NCBI RefSeq assembly: GCF_037893015.1
Contig: NC_133666.1
Coordinates: 161,745,051 to 161,809,050, forward strand
Reading direction: 5' to 3'
Origin: Macrotis lagotis
Lineage: Eukaryota; Chordata; Mammalia; Peramelemorphia; Peramelidae
Length of the DNA stretch: 64,000 nt
A program made the translations under genes and the position numbers. Below are positions 1-11,433 of this stretch, one piece after another. Below the pieces are notes generated by a model. The model worked only from the letters and a program-made list of their open reading frames with translations. It was not told the DNA's origin and did no database searches. How positions within the stretch are numbered: position 1 is the stretch's first letter; the number at the start of each line of letters is the position of its first letter.

Positions 1-115
1 ATTCTTTTGATTTTGTTTTATTGTTTCTTGTTATCTCATGAAGTCATTAGTTTCCAACAGTATTTCATACTGTTCAATATTTTTTCTGTTTGCATTTCAC
101 TAATTCACTTAGTTC
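1..115 (-). mobile_element. L1/HAL1 ORF1 remnant at window edge
   Basis: The first bases read 'attttgttttattgtttctt' and continue in register with the antisense ORF1 coiled-coil coding stretch seen at about 31,390-31,470. This is the left-edge end of a decayed L1-type ORF1 on the minus strand. Similarity fades after about base 110, so the right boundary is uncertain. Confidence 0.45.
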
Positions 116-1050
116 TTCTTTGTAGAAATTGCCCAAGATATAGAGATTATTGCATTCTAGAGAGGTCTTTTATTTCAATGCTTCCAAATTCAAATTATGA
201 AAGAAACCTGAAAGGATAACTAGAAATTTCAAAACAAAGCATTTCAGAAAACCATTGTTCCTATGGTTAAGGAAAGAAAGGTCAAAAGTGACAACTTTTC
301 AAAGTTTCAAGGAAACTTGTTTTTGTAGGCTGATAGAGGATCAGTATAGGTGTCATAAATCTGAAGTTGACATCACATCTCCCAAATCTTGTAAGTTCAC
401 ACTGTATTCTCCTTCCTCAACTATCTTTAACATGTGTACATATATACATATGTATGTTCTAATATATATGCATTTTATGTATATACATATATGTATAAAT
501 CTGGAGCTTTGTGATTCTAATTAAGATTTTATTTCTACTTATAGAGATTTATTGCATCCTGATAGTATGAAGATTTGGGTTCTAGTCTTGATTTTTTTTT
601 TTCTATTTACTAGTTACTAATATCTTTCAATATATTTATGCTCACAAAGTAGTATTCTATAATGGGAATATGCTAAGTAGTAATTCCTTTTCTTATATAT
701 TGAGTTTTTATGACAAGATCTCTAGTTATATATCTAATTAAGAAATGATATAGGAAGAAAAGGAGAGTGAGAATATATTTTAGATGTTACAGAAATCATA
801 TTTTATTTTTACCAGAAAGAATTGCACTATTCCATGATAGGAAATATAGATTATTTTCCTTAAAATTTCTCAAGAAAAAATAGTGCATTTAAGTATCTTA
901 GAATTCTGAGAACTAGGGGAGGTTTTATTATATATTTTCCTTACTGAAAGTCAAGGCTATTGATTCTATATTAGAAAAAATTTTGAAGATCATTTATTAT
1001 ACTCTCTTCTACCCTTCCCTTTCCACTATTAAGAAAATTGAATTCTATAA
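116..1050. other. AT-rich DNA, no gene recognised
   Basis: No coding homology or clear repeat is visible. A short alternating ATAC/ATAT stretch lies near 438-500. Short open frames here are chance-length and resemble no protein family I know. Confidence 0.5.
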
Positions 1051-1054
1051 AGTT

Positions 1055-1170
1055 TCATAAGATCATAAACATAGAACCAAGGACCTTAGGGGTTATCTAG
1101 TCTAGCACTCTTATTTTAAGGATGAGGAAATTGAGACCCTGAAAAATTGAAAGACTTCAATCAAGGTCCT
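1055..1170 (-). mobile_element. MIR-type CORE-SINE relic
   Basis: It contains the reverse complement of the MIR core ('ggatgaggaaattgagacc') preceded by an 'accttaggggttatctagtc' block. Both are typical of an old, roughly 25-30% diverged mammalian MIR in minus orientation. Confidence 0.6.
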
Positions 1171-1179
1171 ACAGTAGCA

Positions 1180-1510
1180 AATGTCAATAACCAATAAACT
1201 TTCATTAAATGCTCACTATGTGCAATTCAATGTACAAAGTGCTTAGGATTCCCTCTTCCTCTTCTTGCCCCCCCCCCAAACGAATAATCATTCCTGTCCT
1301 CTAGAGGTTTTTATTAAGTGGGGGAAAACAATACAGAAAAGAAAAATGAAAATAGGAGGAAACAAAGATACCTGACTCAGGGCATGATGAAGTCCAAAAT
1401 GAGTGCATCTAGGTGGGAAGAGTGGAAATATCTTCCTTGTACTTCCTTTTTAAATAGAGGAGGAGAGTTTCATGACATCACTCAAATCAGAGGGACAGCA
1501 GGGACTGGGC
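1180..1510 (+). mobile_element. Ancient LINE-like dispersed repeat
   Basis: It starts with 'cattaaatgctcactatgtg', the decayed form of the widespread 'atttattaagcacctactatgtgccaggcactg' motif, followed by 'attcctgtcctctagaggt', in the order seen in longer copies at 16,765 and 42,478. I regard it as an L2/L3-related old repeat; the exact family is not certain. Confidence 0.45.
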
Positions 1511-1629
1511 ACTAAAGTTGATAAGATCTTTCAAGATCTTGAGATTTCACAATGATGAGATTACTATCAACATGATGGGGAAGTCAAAGATGTCCAAAAA
1601 TAAGGTTTAGGTCTGGAATTTGAACTCTT

Positions 1630-1735
1630 CCATTGACTTTAATTCCCATTCAAATTCACAGTAAGTAGTAGATCCAGGGTTTGAATCTATAATCTGATGT
1701 CAAGTACAGTGATCTTCATCTCATGTTGAAATCAA
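1630..1735 (-). mobile_element. MIR relic (tRNA-related end)
   Basis: 'gtagtagatccagggtttga' followed by a 'gtgatctt' end is the antisense of the MIR promoter-proximal part. It is highly diverged and lacks the rest of the core. Confidence 0.4.
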
Positions 1736-2269
1736 GATTCATCTAGTTGGTGAATCCTTGAGTAGACTGAGATTAATTTGATAATGGACTACTGCTCCTA
1801 TTTTTTTTTTCTTACTGTGAGACAACCAAGCATCATTTCAAGAATTGGAATTTTATTGCACATATTCAATAGATATTCTCACTTCATACAAAGTACGTTG
1901 AAGGCTACAGTGAATAATTTTTAAACTTGTTTCCAAAAGATGAATTCTATTCTATGTGCATTGTTACAGTAGAGGTCAAGGATAGAATTTTTAAGTTGTT
2001 ATTTGCCTACTTTGCTAAAGATGATTTAAACCCAAACCCTGAGCAGTAAAATGAGTGGGCTAATAATAAAGAAAATGCTATTAGGCAGAGTACTTAAGTA
2101 TACTTTTGGAAAGGAAAATCAGTAAAAAAAATGCAGTTAACCTCAAAATGGTTTCCTGTATTTTATTGGTGACTATGAGTCTTTTCTCCATAAAACATTT
2201 AGCTGTTTTCTTTAAAAAAAAAAGCTGTTTTATGACTTCATGAAGTGGTACTCTCCCAATCATATAGTG
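1736..2269. other. Unique AT-rich DNA
   Basis: No gene, RNA or repeat is recognised apart from a poly(T) run near 1,801 and a poly(A) run near 2,213. Confidence 0.5.
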
Positions 2270-2390
2270 AAGTCATAGAACAGCAGAATTGGAAGAAATC
2301 TGGCAATTCTAGGTAAACCTACTCATCAGATGGGAACATTGAGGTTTAGAGAAAGAAAGTGATTAGATTTGGGAATCACACTGTTAAGTC
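2270..2390 (-). mobile_element. MIR-type relic
   Basis: 'agcagaattggaagaaatct' followed by 'gatgggaacattgaggttta' and an 'agaaagtgattagatttggg' stretch follows the antisense MIR order (unit loss, core, promoter end). Diverged. Confidence 0.45.
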
Positions 2391-2394
2391 ACAC

Positions 2395-2645
2395 AATCTC
2401 AGATTTGAAGGAAACTGTAAGGCTAATGTTCCAACCTGTATCTGAACAGTAATCTAATATATCATATTCCTGAAAACTTGTTACTTGGTCTTTAATTGTA
2501 GACCCAGTATTTCTTGAGGTAGTCACTTCTATCATAGGAATTCAAATTATTTTTATAAAGTTTTTCCTTGCATATCTTTCCCTCTGTTAAGTGCTACTTA
2601 AATATATTTTAGTTCTGCTGTCTGGGGCCATGCAAAATAATTCTA
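2395..2645 (-). mobile_element. L3/CR1 LINE 3' end relic
   Basis: Blocks 'ccaacctgtatctgaacag', 'agtttttccttgcatatct' and 'ttctgctgtctggggccatg' appear in the order known from the antisense 3' part of L3/CR1 LINEs. The element is therefore read on the minus strand, with its 3' end near 2,395. Old and fragmentary. Confidence 0.6.
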
Positions 2646-3554
2646 ACGCATCTTATGCAAGAAAGCATAGCAAGGACCCTTCATCTTATCTCTTCCAATG
2701 CAGCAAGCCTAAAGTTGCCCTTTCTGGTTCTGGTGACCACATGGATACTTTGCGGTTTGCTTCCAAATTCATGGTGGCCTACTGCTGGTATATTTTGTTA
2801 TGACATATTAAACCTTTAATTCTGCCTCTGTCATCCTCTTGTCCCATGGTTGTAGAGGTGGTAGAAAGTTCTATCTATCTGTTAAAAAAAATAGTTGTTT
2901 TTCCAGTTTGACTCTTTGACCTCCATATGGAAAGTAGTGCATTCTTTACTTTACGTTTCTTATGCAGTATAGTGGGGGAATGAGTGTTGCTATTTCTCCT
3001 TACCCTGATACTGCTCTTACAGCAGGGTTAAGAATAGACTAGAAGCAGGGAAATATTCTGCCTAAGATTTGCATACTCCTCTAAAATGTAAAAAATTATA
3101 TGTTAAATTACTAACTCATTTTCACTTAATTCATGTTTATGAGTCTTTTACTTTTAGCATTTCTTTTAAATGTAGCAATAAATTATCTGTCTCATACTCA
3201 ATTTATGTTGTACATCAACTGCCTTTTTTTCACTCCTTTTTTGAGGAGGCCCTAGGCATAATCATACTCAGAATGGAACATTTGATAAGCAAAGACAGTG
3301 AAAATAGAGAAACTAGCTTATTTCATTTAAAGGCAACCTTTCCTAGAGTTAAACTCCATCCAATCACATGCTTGGGTTCAGAGTAGAAGGACCTTTAAAT
3401 GAAGGAGCGAGTGTATAAGTACCTACTACTTATAGGTGACTTAAACTATCACAATCTGACCCTATCAGGGTCTATTTTTAGATTAGAACCCAGATCTCCT
3501 AGCTCTCAATCCAGTTTCCTTTTTGTTAAGAACATTGTGATTGTTCCTTTGACA
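2646..3554. other. Unique DNA, no feature recognised
   Basis: Possibly more of the L3 relic at its left end. A 105-codon open frame at 3,069-3,386 has no recognisable motif and low-complexity AT codon use, so I do not call it a gene. Confidence 0.45.
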
Positions 3555-3745
3555 TATTGGCAAGAACATTGAATTTAGACTCAGAAACCCTATTTTCAAA
3601 TTCTGGATTTGTCACTTTCTCCCTACCTGGTATTAAGTAAAGTGCTTACACTTTTCTCAAGTTGAATTTCCTTTCCCTTTCTTAGCAGTAAGGGAGGTGG
3701 ACACATAATCTCTAAAGGTTCCTTCTATTTCCATTTTTTTTCTAT
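3555..3745 (+). mobile_element. MIR/THER-1-like SINE
   Basis: 'ttgaatttagactcagaaac', 'caaattctggatttgtcact' and the tail 'taatctctaaaggttccttc' follow the sense MIR order. Strongly diverged. Confidence 0.55.
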
Positions 3746-3815
3746 CATGTTATATCATCTTATAGACTTGATCTTGATAAATCTCATATCCCTTGTAAGA
3801 TTTAAGAAGGTTTGG

Positions 3816-3930
3816 GGACCATTTAGGTGGTACAGTAGATATATAAGGAAGATGATTTAAAATCTGGCCTCAGAAATTTACTAGTTGTGTAACACTGGGC
3901 AAGTCACTTAACCCCAATTGTGTGCCCCCT
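3816..3930 (+). mobile_element. Marsupial CORE-SINE, decayed
   Basis: 'atttaggtggtacagtagat' at the head and 'ggcaagtcacttaacccca' near the tail mark a sense copy of the abundant SINE. The middle is shortened. Confidence 0.75.
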
Positions 3931-4089
3931 TAGCCCATCCTCCCCCAAAAGACTTAAGAAGGCTTAAGAAATCATAAAGATAGGCTACTTCCTAATTTTC
4001 TATTCCCTCCATGTTGTATGCCTATTTAGAAAGAATAGAACATTAAAATATGGAAGGCTTCATTTTTAGAAAGAGTAGTTTATCTGCTA

Positions 4090-4235
4090 GATTCTCTCAT
4101 TTTACTAATGAGGGAACTGGGACACACAAGGGTAAAGTAATCTGCCTAATGGGAAACACCCAGTCACAGCTAGAGGTAGGACTGGAACCCAGATCTTCTA
4201 GTCCCTGGTCCATTGCTCAACATGTTGTCCTGACA
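4090..4235 (-). mobile_element. MIR-type relic
   Basis: 'tttactaatgagggaactgg', 'cagtcacagctagaggtagg' and 'cccagatcttctagtccc' are the antisense MIR core and promoter region in order. Confidence 0.6.
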
Positions 4236-4600
4236 TTAATTATAAACTCAAAAACATGATTTGTAATAAAGACTAAGAAATTGTTTGAGTTACTGGTGAA
4301 CCTTTTTTTTAACTTTTCAACCTAATATTTGATATTCATTAATTATTTTGTAAGGTTTTCTTTTATGTTCTGAATCCAGTTTCATAATGAACTTTGTAGT
4401 TTATTTTCCTGCATCGTTGAATACCCACCTACGTGGGCAAAAGGTGTCTGCATAATTGAGAATAGTTTCACTGAACCATTCTACCTAGAATGATGTCTTG
4501 TATCTTTAGGTTCAGAATGGAGCATGTGCTATTAGGAAGCTGCAATGTGCCTAGGTGAGATCTTTGAAGTACTCCTAAAACTGAAAACTATTAATAGATA
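4236..4600. other. Unique AT-rich DNA
   Basis: No gene or repeat is recognised between the MIR relic and the next SINE. Confidence 0.5.
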
Positions 4601-4748
4601 ATTTTAATTTTATTGAAGGCAATGAGGTTGAGTGACTTGACCAAGGTCACACAGCTAGGTAACTATTAAATGTCTGAGGTCAGATGTGAACTCAGGTACT
4701 CCTGTCTCCAGGGCCGGTGCTCAAGGCACTGTACACCTAGCTTCCCCT
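4601..4748 (-). mobile_element. Marsupial CORE-SINE, full length
   Basis: It reads antisense from the tail 'ttgaaggcaatgaggttg' through 'ggtcacacagctaggtaact' and 'gaactcaggtactcctg' to the head 'cacctagcttcccc'. It is a moderately diverged copy of the WSINE1-like family. Confidence 0.85.
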
Positions 4749-5954
4749 TAGTAATAGATATTTTAGATCATGCTGAGGAAGAGAGGCAATACCTTTGTTG
4801 GAGGTAGAAAGGTTTGGTTTAATCTTAAAGTGCTACCTTTCATTTCTTTTTTGTTCCACATAAGGAACTCTCTACTTCATTAAATGGATGAAATTTCTTT
4901 TATGTAAAAATACGTGCAACATTCAGTATTTCAGAATATTACTTGTAAATATAATTCCTGAGGAGGGTATTTACTTCAGGCACATTTCACAGATGAGATT
5001 TTGTCTTTCTATATATGCAAATACATGGCTAGTTTTCTACTTGATAAAGGTAAATTTAGATAAAGGTAAGTTTAGAACATTGCTTGTTGAATTACTAACC
5101 ACTGGGTAAAAATTAGTACAGTAGTCCTTTCCTTATTAAACCAGTGTTTCCTTCATTGCTTTCATTATGTCTAATTGAATATAATCCATTATTCCTAAGA
5201 GAACAAGTGAATTAACCCAAAATGGGGTTCTTTTTTAATGTAATATATCCTTTTTTCAGTCTGGTAAACTCTTAGAACCTGTCTTAGAATTATGTTTTTA
5301 AATAGATTGACATATTTGCTAAATTTCATGTTTCTGATTCATGATCATAGATTCCTTGAAATCTACACATTGATCCTTTGCATGAACTACCCACGAGACT
5401 GGATTTTATTAGTGTAAGAGCTAGTGATGTTTTGCTGTCGGGAGGAGTCCACAAGATTCTAGTTAGGCAATCACAAAAATAGTCAATGTAGAGAGTGGCC
5501 AGGACCATCTGTTCCTTATATACCATAGATCTTTTACTTTATGACTGTTCTCCCCCTCCGACAGTGTCCCGTATCTTGCTTGGGTACCTTGAAACCTGCC
5601 CACCAGTCACAGTTTATTTCTAGGAGCCAGTAGTCAAGATATTGTTGAAGCTTTGATTTCCTTACAATTTTTCTGATCCAATCTGGTCAATCTGGGAAAG
5701 TTTGATTTCAGTGGGAGCCAACCTTGCTTCACAAGAGAATGGACAAAGACCACTTTATCAGGGAGCCTAAAATGTTCTTTGTAAGTAATCAAAAATGCAT
5801 TCAAGTCTGACTTCAGCTGTTTATAGATAACATTTTAAAGCATTTGTCATCACATTGTAAGCTGAAATGAGACAACCTCAAGTAAGGTGGGCATGCACTG
5901 AGCATTAGTAATAATGATTCACATTTTAAAACACTTTAAGGCACAGCTGTTAAA
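4749..5954. other. Unique DNA, no gene recognised
   Basis: It holds a small direct duplication 'gataaaggtaaattta' / 'gataaaggtaagttta' near 5,042-5,073. The 5,320-5,640 part is less AT-rich and could be an unrecognised repeat or a single-copy element. No coding motif was found. Confidence 0.45.
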
Positions 5955-6178
5955 TTTCTTCAGGTGTGTCCTATTCTTCATGATCCTATTTGGTAAAGAT
6001 ACAGAAGTGATTTACCATTTCATTCTTCAGAAGAGGAAACTGAGGCAAACAGGGTTAAGTGACTTGCCCATGGTTACAAAGCTGTTAAGTGTCTGAGGCT
6101 CGGTTTGAATTGAGGAAGATGAATTTTCCTGACATTAGTTCTGGTATTCTATCCACTGTGTCACCTAGCTATCCACAT
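5955..6178 (-). mobile_element. Mar-1-like CORE-SINE
   Basis: The antisense copy has the extra module seen in Mar-1-type marsupial SINEs ('ttcatgatcctatttggtaa', 'gaagtgatttaccatttc') ahead of the CORE ('gaggaaactgaggcaaacag') and the tRNA-like end ('ctatccactgtgtcaccta'). Confidence 0.8.
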
Positions 6179-6389
6179 TAAAGTTTACAAAGAACTCCCT
6201 CCTTCTACAACAATCTAGTGAGTTAAATATTTAGCTAAAAAATTTAAATTTGTGGAGGTTAAACATGTTCACAAAATTTGTGGGTTTCATAACTATGATT
6301 GAAATACTACAGTAAAGCTCTGAAATTTTAGAAGGAAAAAATAATTTATTGATCTTTGAAGTTCTTATTGCACAGTGATTGATTGGGAG

Positions 6390-6655
6390 TCATTGTGGTA
6401 TGGCAGATATAGTGTCAAGAAGAATAGGGTTTGAATCCTGTCACAGACACATATTAGCTGGGCCACCATAGCCAAATAATAATTTCTTCATTTGTACAGT
6501 GGGGATAATATCTTCTACATCATAAGTTTGTTGTGAGGACAAAATGAAAATTTTATTATACACATATGTATACATACACACTTCTTTGTAACTTAAAGCA
6601 ATATATAAATGGGGTTATTATTATAAATGATTCATTCAACAGATTTTTATTGAGT
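6390..6655 (+). mobile_element. MIR/THER-1 SINE with L2-type tail
   Basis: The sense order is complete: head 'agtcattgtggtatggcaga', 'ttgaatcctgtcacagaca', 'acagtggggataatat', 'tgttgtgaggacaaaatg'. It is followed by 'ttcattcaacagatttttat', the antisense L2-type end. Confidence 0.7.
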
Positions 6656-6659
6656 ACCT

Positions 6660-7565
6660 GTTCAGAATGTCATATTATCCCCTTGGAGATTGCTAAGAAA
6701 TGTGCTAACAAGGTCTTTGTCATCAAAGATTAGGTAGTAAAGTATACTCAGAAACAACCGACCCAATTATGATCATTGAGAAAGGTTCCTGAGTCATCAG
6801 CCTGGAAAGGACCTTAGACCACACTGATTTTCACATGGTAGTTAGATCTACTTATTCATAGCAGCAGAGTCAAGTATGAAGACAATTATACAACTAGGAT
6901 TATATTGAACAAAAAGGAGATTCGATTTTCTTGAAACCTAAGCTGTGACTGAATGAGGAAAGTTGGGGTGTGCTATCCATCTCCTTTCCCAGTAGCCTCT
7001 AATGATGTGTCTGAGTAACAATGGAACAATTCTTTAAGTTAGGAACTGAGTGACAGTCATTGACAAAATTTTCTGGGGATTTATTTTCCTGAGTTACCCA
7101 GTGAATAGGTATATTTTGTACTTAGAGAGTCAGTGTTGCAGATGAAAGGAATGTGGGATAAAATAGGCATAAATCAGGGACAAGTTAAATATAATTCTTC
7201 AAATTTCCATATATTCTTGTCATAAAATTATTCCTATTTACTTAAGAAGGTCATTGAGGCCAAAGATATTTATGATGTATCCATTAAATGTTTGAATATT
7301 ATACCAAATAAACATTGTTTAAAAGCAGATAATCTTGGGCCATTGTCTCAGGTATATTGCTATTACCAAGGACTTATCATCCGGAAGATAATACTCCTGT
7401 GGAAAAAAAATGTTGAGTAACTTTCATTTAGTTACTTATAGATTATCTTCTGTAATATGTGCAATAACCCAATAGGATGTTGTGAAATTAAGAGAGAATA
7501 GAGCCCAGAATTTAATTCCCAATAATCTCTTATGCTCAAATATCAAAACCTAACCTCTTGGGTTT
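6660..7565. other. Unique DNA, no gene recognised
   Basis: AT-rich, no coding or RNA motif. A short 'ctggaaaggaccttagacc' piece near 6,802 may be a MIR scrap. Confidence 0.45.
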
Positions 7566-7569
7566 GAAC

Positions 7570-7685
7570 AGATGCAGTGACTTGCAGTGGAAAGTACACT
7601 GAAGTTGGAGTTCAGAAGACCTAATTTGAATTCTGTCTCTTGTTTTTAAACTATACATAGGACTTGGGTAAATAATTTTTCCTTA
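7570..7685 (+). mobile_element. MIR/THER-1-like SINE fragment
   Basis: 'cagtggaaagtacactgaag' and 'gttcagaagacctaatttga' give the sense tRNA-like half. It stops just before another MIR copy begins. Confidence 0.5.
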
Positions 7686-7834
7686 GTTGATGCAGCAGTG
7701 GATTGAGAGAGATATACTTGGGGTCTGAAAGACCTGAATGCAATTTAGCCTCAGCCAGATTATTTAGCTATGTGGCTTTGGGCAAGTCACTTAGCCTCTG
7801 CCTGCTTTCCTTTCCTCAACTACAAATAATAATG

Positions 7835-8066
7835 TTTGTCCTTCTCTTTGGAAGAAGACCATGACATCAGGGGAGGTGGTACCATGACAAGCACATTATT
7901 AGATTTGAGTGAGGGGGTACTGTGCCAAATCACTAGCCTCACTTTCTCCTCCAGAGTCACCTGGTTCCAGTGGCCAGATATGAATCAGGATGACTGGAGA
8001 TGTTCCTGGATATGAGGTAATCAGAGTTAAGTGACTTGCCCAAGGTTACACAGCTAGGGTAAATAT
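7835..8066 (-). mobile_element. Marsupial CORE-SINE, long-module type
   Basis: It has the module 'gaagaagaccatgacatcag', then 'tggccagatatgaatcagga' and the shared 'aagtgacttgcccaaggtta' end. It is inserted in the MIR host with TSD 'aaataataatg' (7,824-7,834) and 'aaataatagtg' (8,067-8,077). Two related copies lie at 37,488 and 48,073. Confidence 0.8.
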
Positions 8067-8139
8067 AAATAATAGTGCCTAGCTCTCAAAGTTGTTGTGA
8101 GAATCAGATGAGGATATATTTTTAAAAATAAGTATATTG

Positions 8140-8295
8140 AGGAGCAGCTAGGTGGCATAGTGGATAAAGCACTGGCCTTGGAGTCAGGAGTACCTGGGTT
8201 CACATCCGGTCTCAGACACTTAATAATGACCTAGCTGTGTGGCCTTGGGCAAGCCACTTAACCCCATTTGCCTTGAAAAAACCTAAAAAAACCCC
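8140..8295 (+). mobile_element. Marsupial CORE-SINE (WSINE1-like), young
   Basis: Full-length sense copy from 'gagcagctaggtggcatag' to 'ttgccttgaaaaaaccta'. An exact 10-bp TSD 'aagtatattg' lies at 8,130-8,139 and 8,296-8,305. Low divergence from the other clean copies here. Confidence 0.95.
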
Positions 8296-8340
8296 AAGTA
8301 TATTGCCTAGTACATAGTAAGTACTATATAAAAATTTTCT

Positions 8341-9435
8341 TCCCTTCCTCTCTGTACCACAATTTCCTCATTTTATGAAATGAGAGTGTTATGAGCTTCA
8401 AGGTCCCTTTAGTCTCCAGAGCCTATGCATTACAAAACTAAATTCTTACTCATTTCTTGGATGGCTGATTGATTTTAGAATGTCATAAACACTTTCATAG
8501 TACCTAGAATTGATTTACAAAGTTTGACACACATTAAACTGATAAAGTTTGTATGGAGTCCTTTATCTTACTCCATATATTCCTCTCCTTGAAGTCAGTT
8601 CCTCTGGAATATGATAGGTAGGTATTCCTTACTCAAAGAATGGATACAGGCATCTTATTGCTATCTATTACAACTTTGCTCAATAGCATAACAGATAATC
8701 TATTTCTTGTGGCAAGAATGTGAATGATTTTGATAGCTTGAATTTTTGTTGAAAAATCAAATACCAGTCACTTCTGCCTTCTAGGACATTACTACTGAAC
8801 TTATATTTGGCTATCCTAAAGCAAATAGATAACTAAGAGTTATACTAAAAAAATCAACAAACAAGCCATATACTAGTTATTTCAAGTCAGAAGAAATCAA
8901 TAGTTATTTCCATAAGTCCATTATGTTTGCAGTATGCCTCTACTTTGCAATTTTCTGAAATGTGTTTATTTTCAGTATATTAACTTACTTATTAATTATT
9001 CTTAGAGCTGAAAGAAAAATTAAGAGTATAGTAAATTACTAGAGCACTTGAACAATGTCATACATCAAATTAAGTTAGTTACCATACTTAGAAATAAAGG
9101 GGAATTTGTGATTTTCAAAGAAGTGCTTCTAAAAAGTATAAAATACTATTGACTTGAAAAATAGACATGTTTCTCTTATTCTAATCTGAAAGAAAATGAC
9201 AGTCTTCTGGCACTAATGAATTTATACCACCTCAGTAAACTCACTAGTACCAACTGAATGGGGATGGTGGGAAATGTTTATGATCCTCAGGTTTTTCATA
9301 GCCATAGCTTGATATCCAGACAGTATCAAATGCTGGGGGGTTGGTTAGGGGGGGAAGTACCATGGAGATCTGGGAAAGGCTTCTATAGATTTACAATTTT
9401 TTTTTTGGTAATTGGGATTTACAAACTACTTCTAC
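8341..9435. other. Unique AT-rich DNA
   Basis: No gene or repeat is recognised. A 78-codon open frame at 9,258-9,494 partly overlaps the next MIR and is not credible as a gene. Confidence 0.5.
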
Positions 9436-9612
9436 CAGTGTGGTATAATGGAAAAAAATATTGCACTGGAAAACAAAAAAAAATCTGGGATTGAAATCTC
9501 ATTTTTGTCATTATCACCAATGTAATTTACTACCAAGTCCCTGTGATCTCTTAGTTGGCCTAAACTGTAAAAATTAAGAGTTGCATCTTTAAGTTTCATT
9601 CTAGCTCTTAAA
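9436..9612 (+). mobile_element. MIR-like SINE relic
   Basis: 'ccagtgtggtataatggaaa', 'tgggattgaaatctcatttt' and 'accaagtccctgtgatctc' follow the sense MIR order with heavy divergence. Confidence 0.5.
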
Positions 9613-9714
9613 AAACACTCTGAAAATCCAAGAGAAAATCTGAAGGAATAGTTCTGCTTTCACTTCAGCTCTCTTTCCCCACTTTGCTTTTGGAATCAGT
9701 CCTCATGGTCTTAG

Positions 9715-9892
9715 TCATGATTATAGAATTGGGAGGGATTTTAGAGGTCATTAAATCACCCACCTAATTTCACAGTGGAGGAACTGAGGCTCAGAAGTGA
9801 AGCGATGTGTCCAAGGTCGCACAGGAACTAGGAGGCAAAACTAATTCTGATCCTTAAAATGTTGTCCTTTGCTCAGCTACACTGCCATTTAT
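9715..9892 (-). mobile_element. MIR-type relic
   Basis: 'gaattgggagggattttaga', 'cagtggaggaactgaggctc' and 'tgtgtccaaggtcgcacagg' give the antisense MIR core. Confidence 0.65.
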
Positions 9893-9894
9893 AT

Positions 9895-10110
9895 AGAATT
9901 GTGGGTCTAGAGTCAGAAAGAAGATTTCAAATCTAGTCTCAGACAATTAGTTACTGTATGATTCTGCCTGCCTTATTTTTTTCACTTTCTTTTTTTCTGT
10001 AAAATGGAGACTTATAGTATCCTACCATACAAGTTTGTTATGAAGATTAAAGAAATAATTGTTATAAAGCACCTGGCACATTGTAGGTGCTCTGTAAATC
10101 CTAGGAATTA
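9895..10110 (+). mobile_element. MIR/THER-1-like SINE
   Basis: Sense order: 'gggtctagagtcagaaagaa', 'tgtaaaatggagacttatag', 'tgttatgaagattaaagaa', 'cacctggcacattgtaggtg'. The 3' end leads directly into an (ATA)n tract. Confidence 0.7.
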
Positions 10111-10135
10111 TAATAATAATAATAATAATAATATA
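10111..10135. repeat. (ATA)n microsatellite
   Basis: An ATA trinucleotide run grown from the A/T-rich tail of the MIR-like SINE directly upstream. Confidence 0.9.
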
Positions 10136-10139
10136 CATT

Positions 10140-10745
10140 ATTAATTTATACCTTCAACTTCCCTTTCATCCTCATACACAGGCAACTGGATCTTGAAGAC
10201 AAAGAAGGATTTCACATAATCACCAAATCCTAGAGTTAAAGAGCTTCCTCCTTAGCAACCATTTGGTCTGATCTAGACTGAAAAGAATACCTGCTCTAAC
10301 ACACCCCCAAAAATGATGATCTAGTCTTAGCTGAGGGGGAACCCACAGCTGCAAGATCTACCCCTTTTGGGTAAAAACTTCCACTTTTGGAAAGCTATCA
10401 TTGTTAATCATTTTCCCTCCTAAAGGAAAACCTAATTTTGCCTATGGCCTAAATTCTACTCAGAGAAGAAAAGATGAAGATATTGGGAGAGATATAAGGG
10501 AAAGGAAATATTGAGTGGGGTGTTCCTAGAAATTGCAATTGAAACAAATGAGGAAGTTAGGTATGGTACTGGTTACCAAGTGAAATTGAATGGCTGAAAA
10601 GGTCTTAAAGAAGTACTTTAAGTAGTGAGGTCTAAACACCCACAAGTAGATGATGATGTTAATGATAATGATAACATTAACAATAATACTAAAGCATGGA
10701 ACAGATCTTACCTTTGTTAATACTTGACTGTATGAGAAGGGAGGT
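10140..10745. other. Unique DNA, no gene recognised
   Basis: It includes a short ATG/AAT-rich run near 10,648-10,690. No coding motif or repeat family is recognised. Confidence 0.45.
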
Positions 10746-10749
10746 GACA

Positions 10750-10965
10750 TGATTGGAGCGATATAATGTTGGCTATTTGAATAGTGGATTGGAAAGGAGA
10801 GAAAATGGAAACTATTGAGAAGGCTGTTTCAATAAATGAGGGGACAAGTATTGATAATTTGAACTAGAGTCTAGAGTGGTGGCTGAATGATTAGGGAGAA
10901 GGATTCAGGCACTGGAGACGACGTGGGTATGGACTAGAGAAATTATTGTTTTTGAGGGTAAGAGA
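10750..10965 (+). mobile_element. Ancient LINE-like dispersed repeat
   Basis: 'agtggattggaaaggagag', 'gagaaggctgtttcaataaa' and 'agagtggtggctgaatgatt' follow the internal order of the same old repeat family as 16,765-17,220 and 42,478-43,205, but from a more distal part of it. Confidence 0.45.
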
Positions 10966-10975
10966 GAAAATTAAA

Positions 10976-10977
<2 letters not shown>

Positions 10978-11007
<30 letters not shown>

Positions 11008-11008
11008 T
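10978..11008. repeat. (TG)n microsatellite
   Basis: About 15 uninterrupted TG dinucleotides. Confidence 0.97.
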
Positions 11009-11350
11009 ACCAGTTAGGTACCATCACACCCCTGAGAAAAGGCAAGGGACAAGTGATGTGGTGACATAGGAAAGGACTCTTCCTTTTAGAAGTTTAGGAT
11101 TGAGTTTTAATCATAGGAAAATCTTTAGAGGCAATGGGAAGGAGCCAGTCCAGAGAAAAAGATTAAAAGTAAGTGAGACTGATGACAGTAAGAAATATCC
11201 CAGAATTTTGTCAAATGTGAAAAAATTCATGCAGACTCTTGATGCAAAGATGTAGGGACATAAAATTTATGTATTTACTGTGGATATTAAAATAACAAGG
11301 AAATTGAGCAGTATTACTGGCTAAACTTCTTAAGGAAATTTTAGTAAAAT

Positions 11351-11351
<1 letters not shown>

Positions 11352-11416
<65 letters not shown>
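11352..11416. repeat. (GA)n microsatellite
   Basis: About 32 GA units with a single interruption near 11,397; a polypurine/polypyrimidine tract. Confidence 0.97.
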
Positions 11417-11433
11417 ATGGAAAGGTAGTTGCA

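Larger units (their letters stand above)
7686..8340 (+). mobile_element. MIR/THER-1 SINE split by two SINEs
   Basis: The host SINE is read in three pieces: 7,686-7,834 (head to 'cctcaactacaaataataatg'-like end), 8,067-8,139 ('tgttgtgagaatcagatg') and 8,306-8,340 ('gcctagtacatagtaagtac'). The pieces join in correct MIR order once the two younger insertions are removed, and each insertion is flanked by a TSD. Confidence 0.8.

Noticed and set aside
5320..5640. Possible retroviral LTR with a TATA-like box near 5,517
   Set aside because: No terminal TG...CA ends, no second copy, no primer-binding site and no viral genes nearby.
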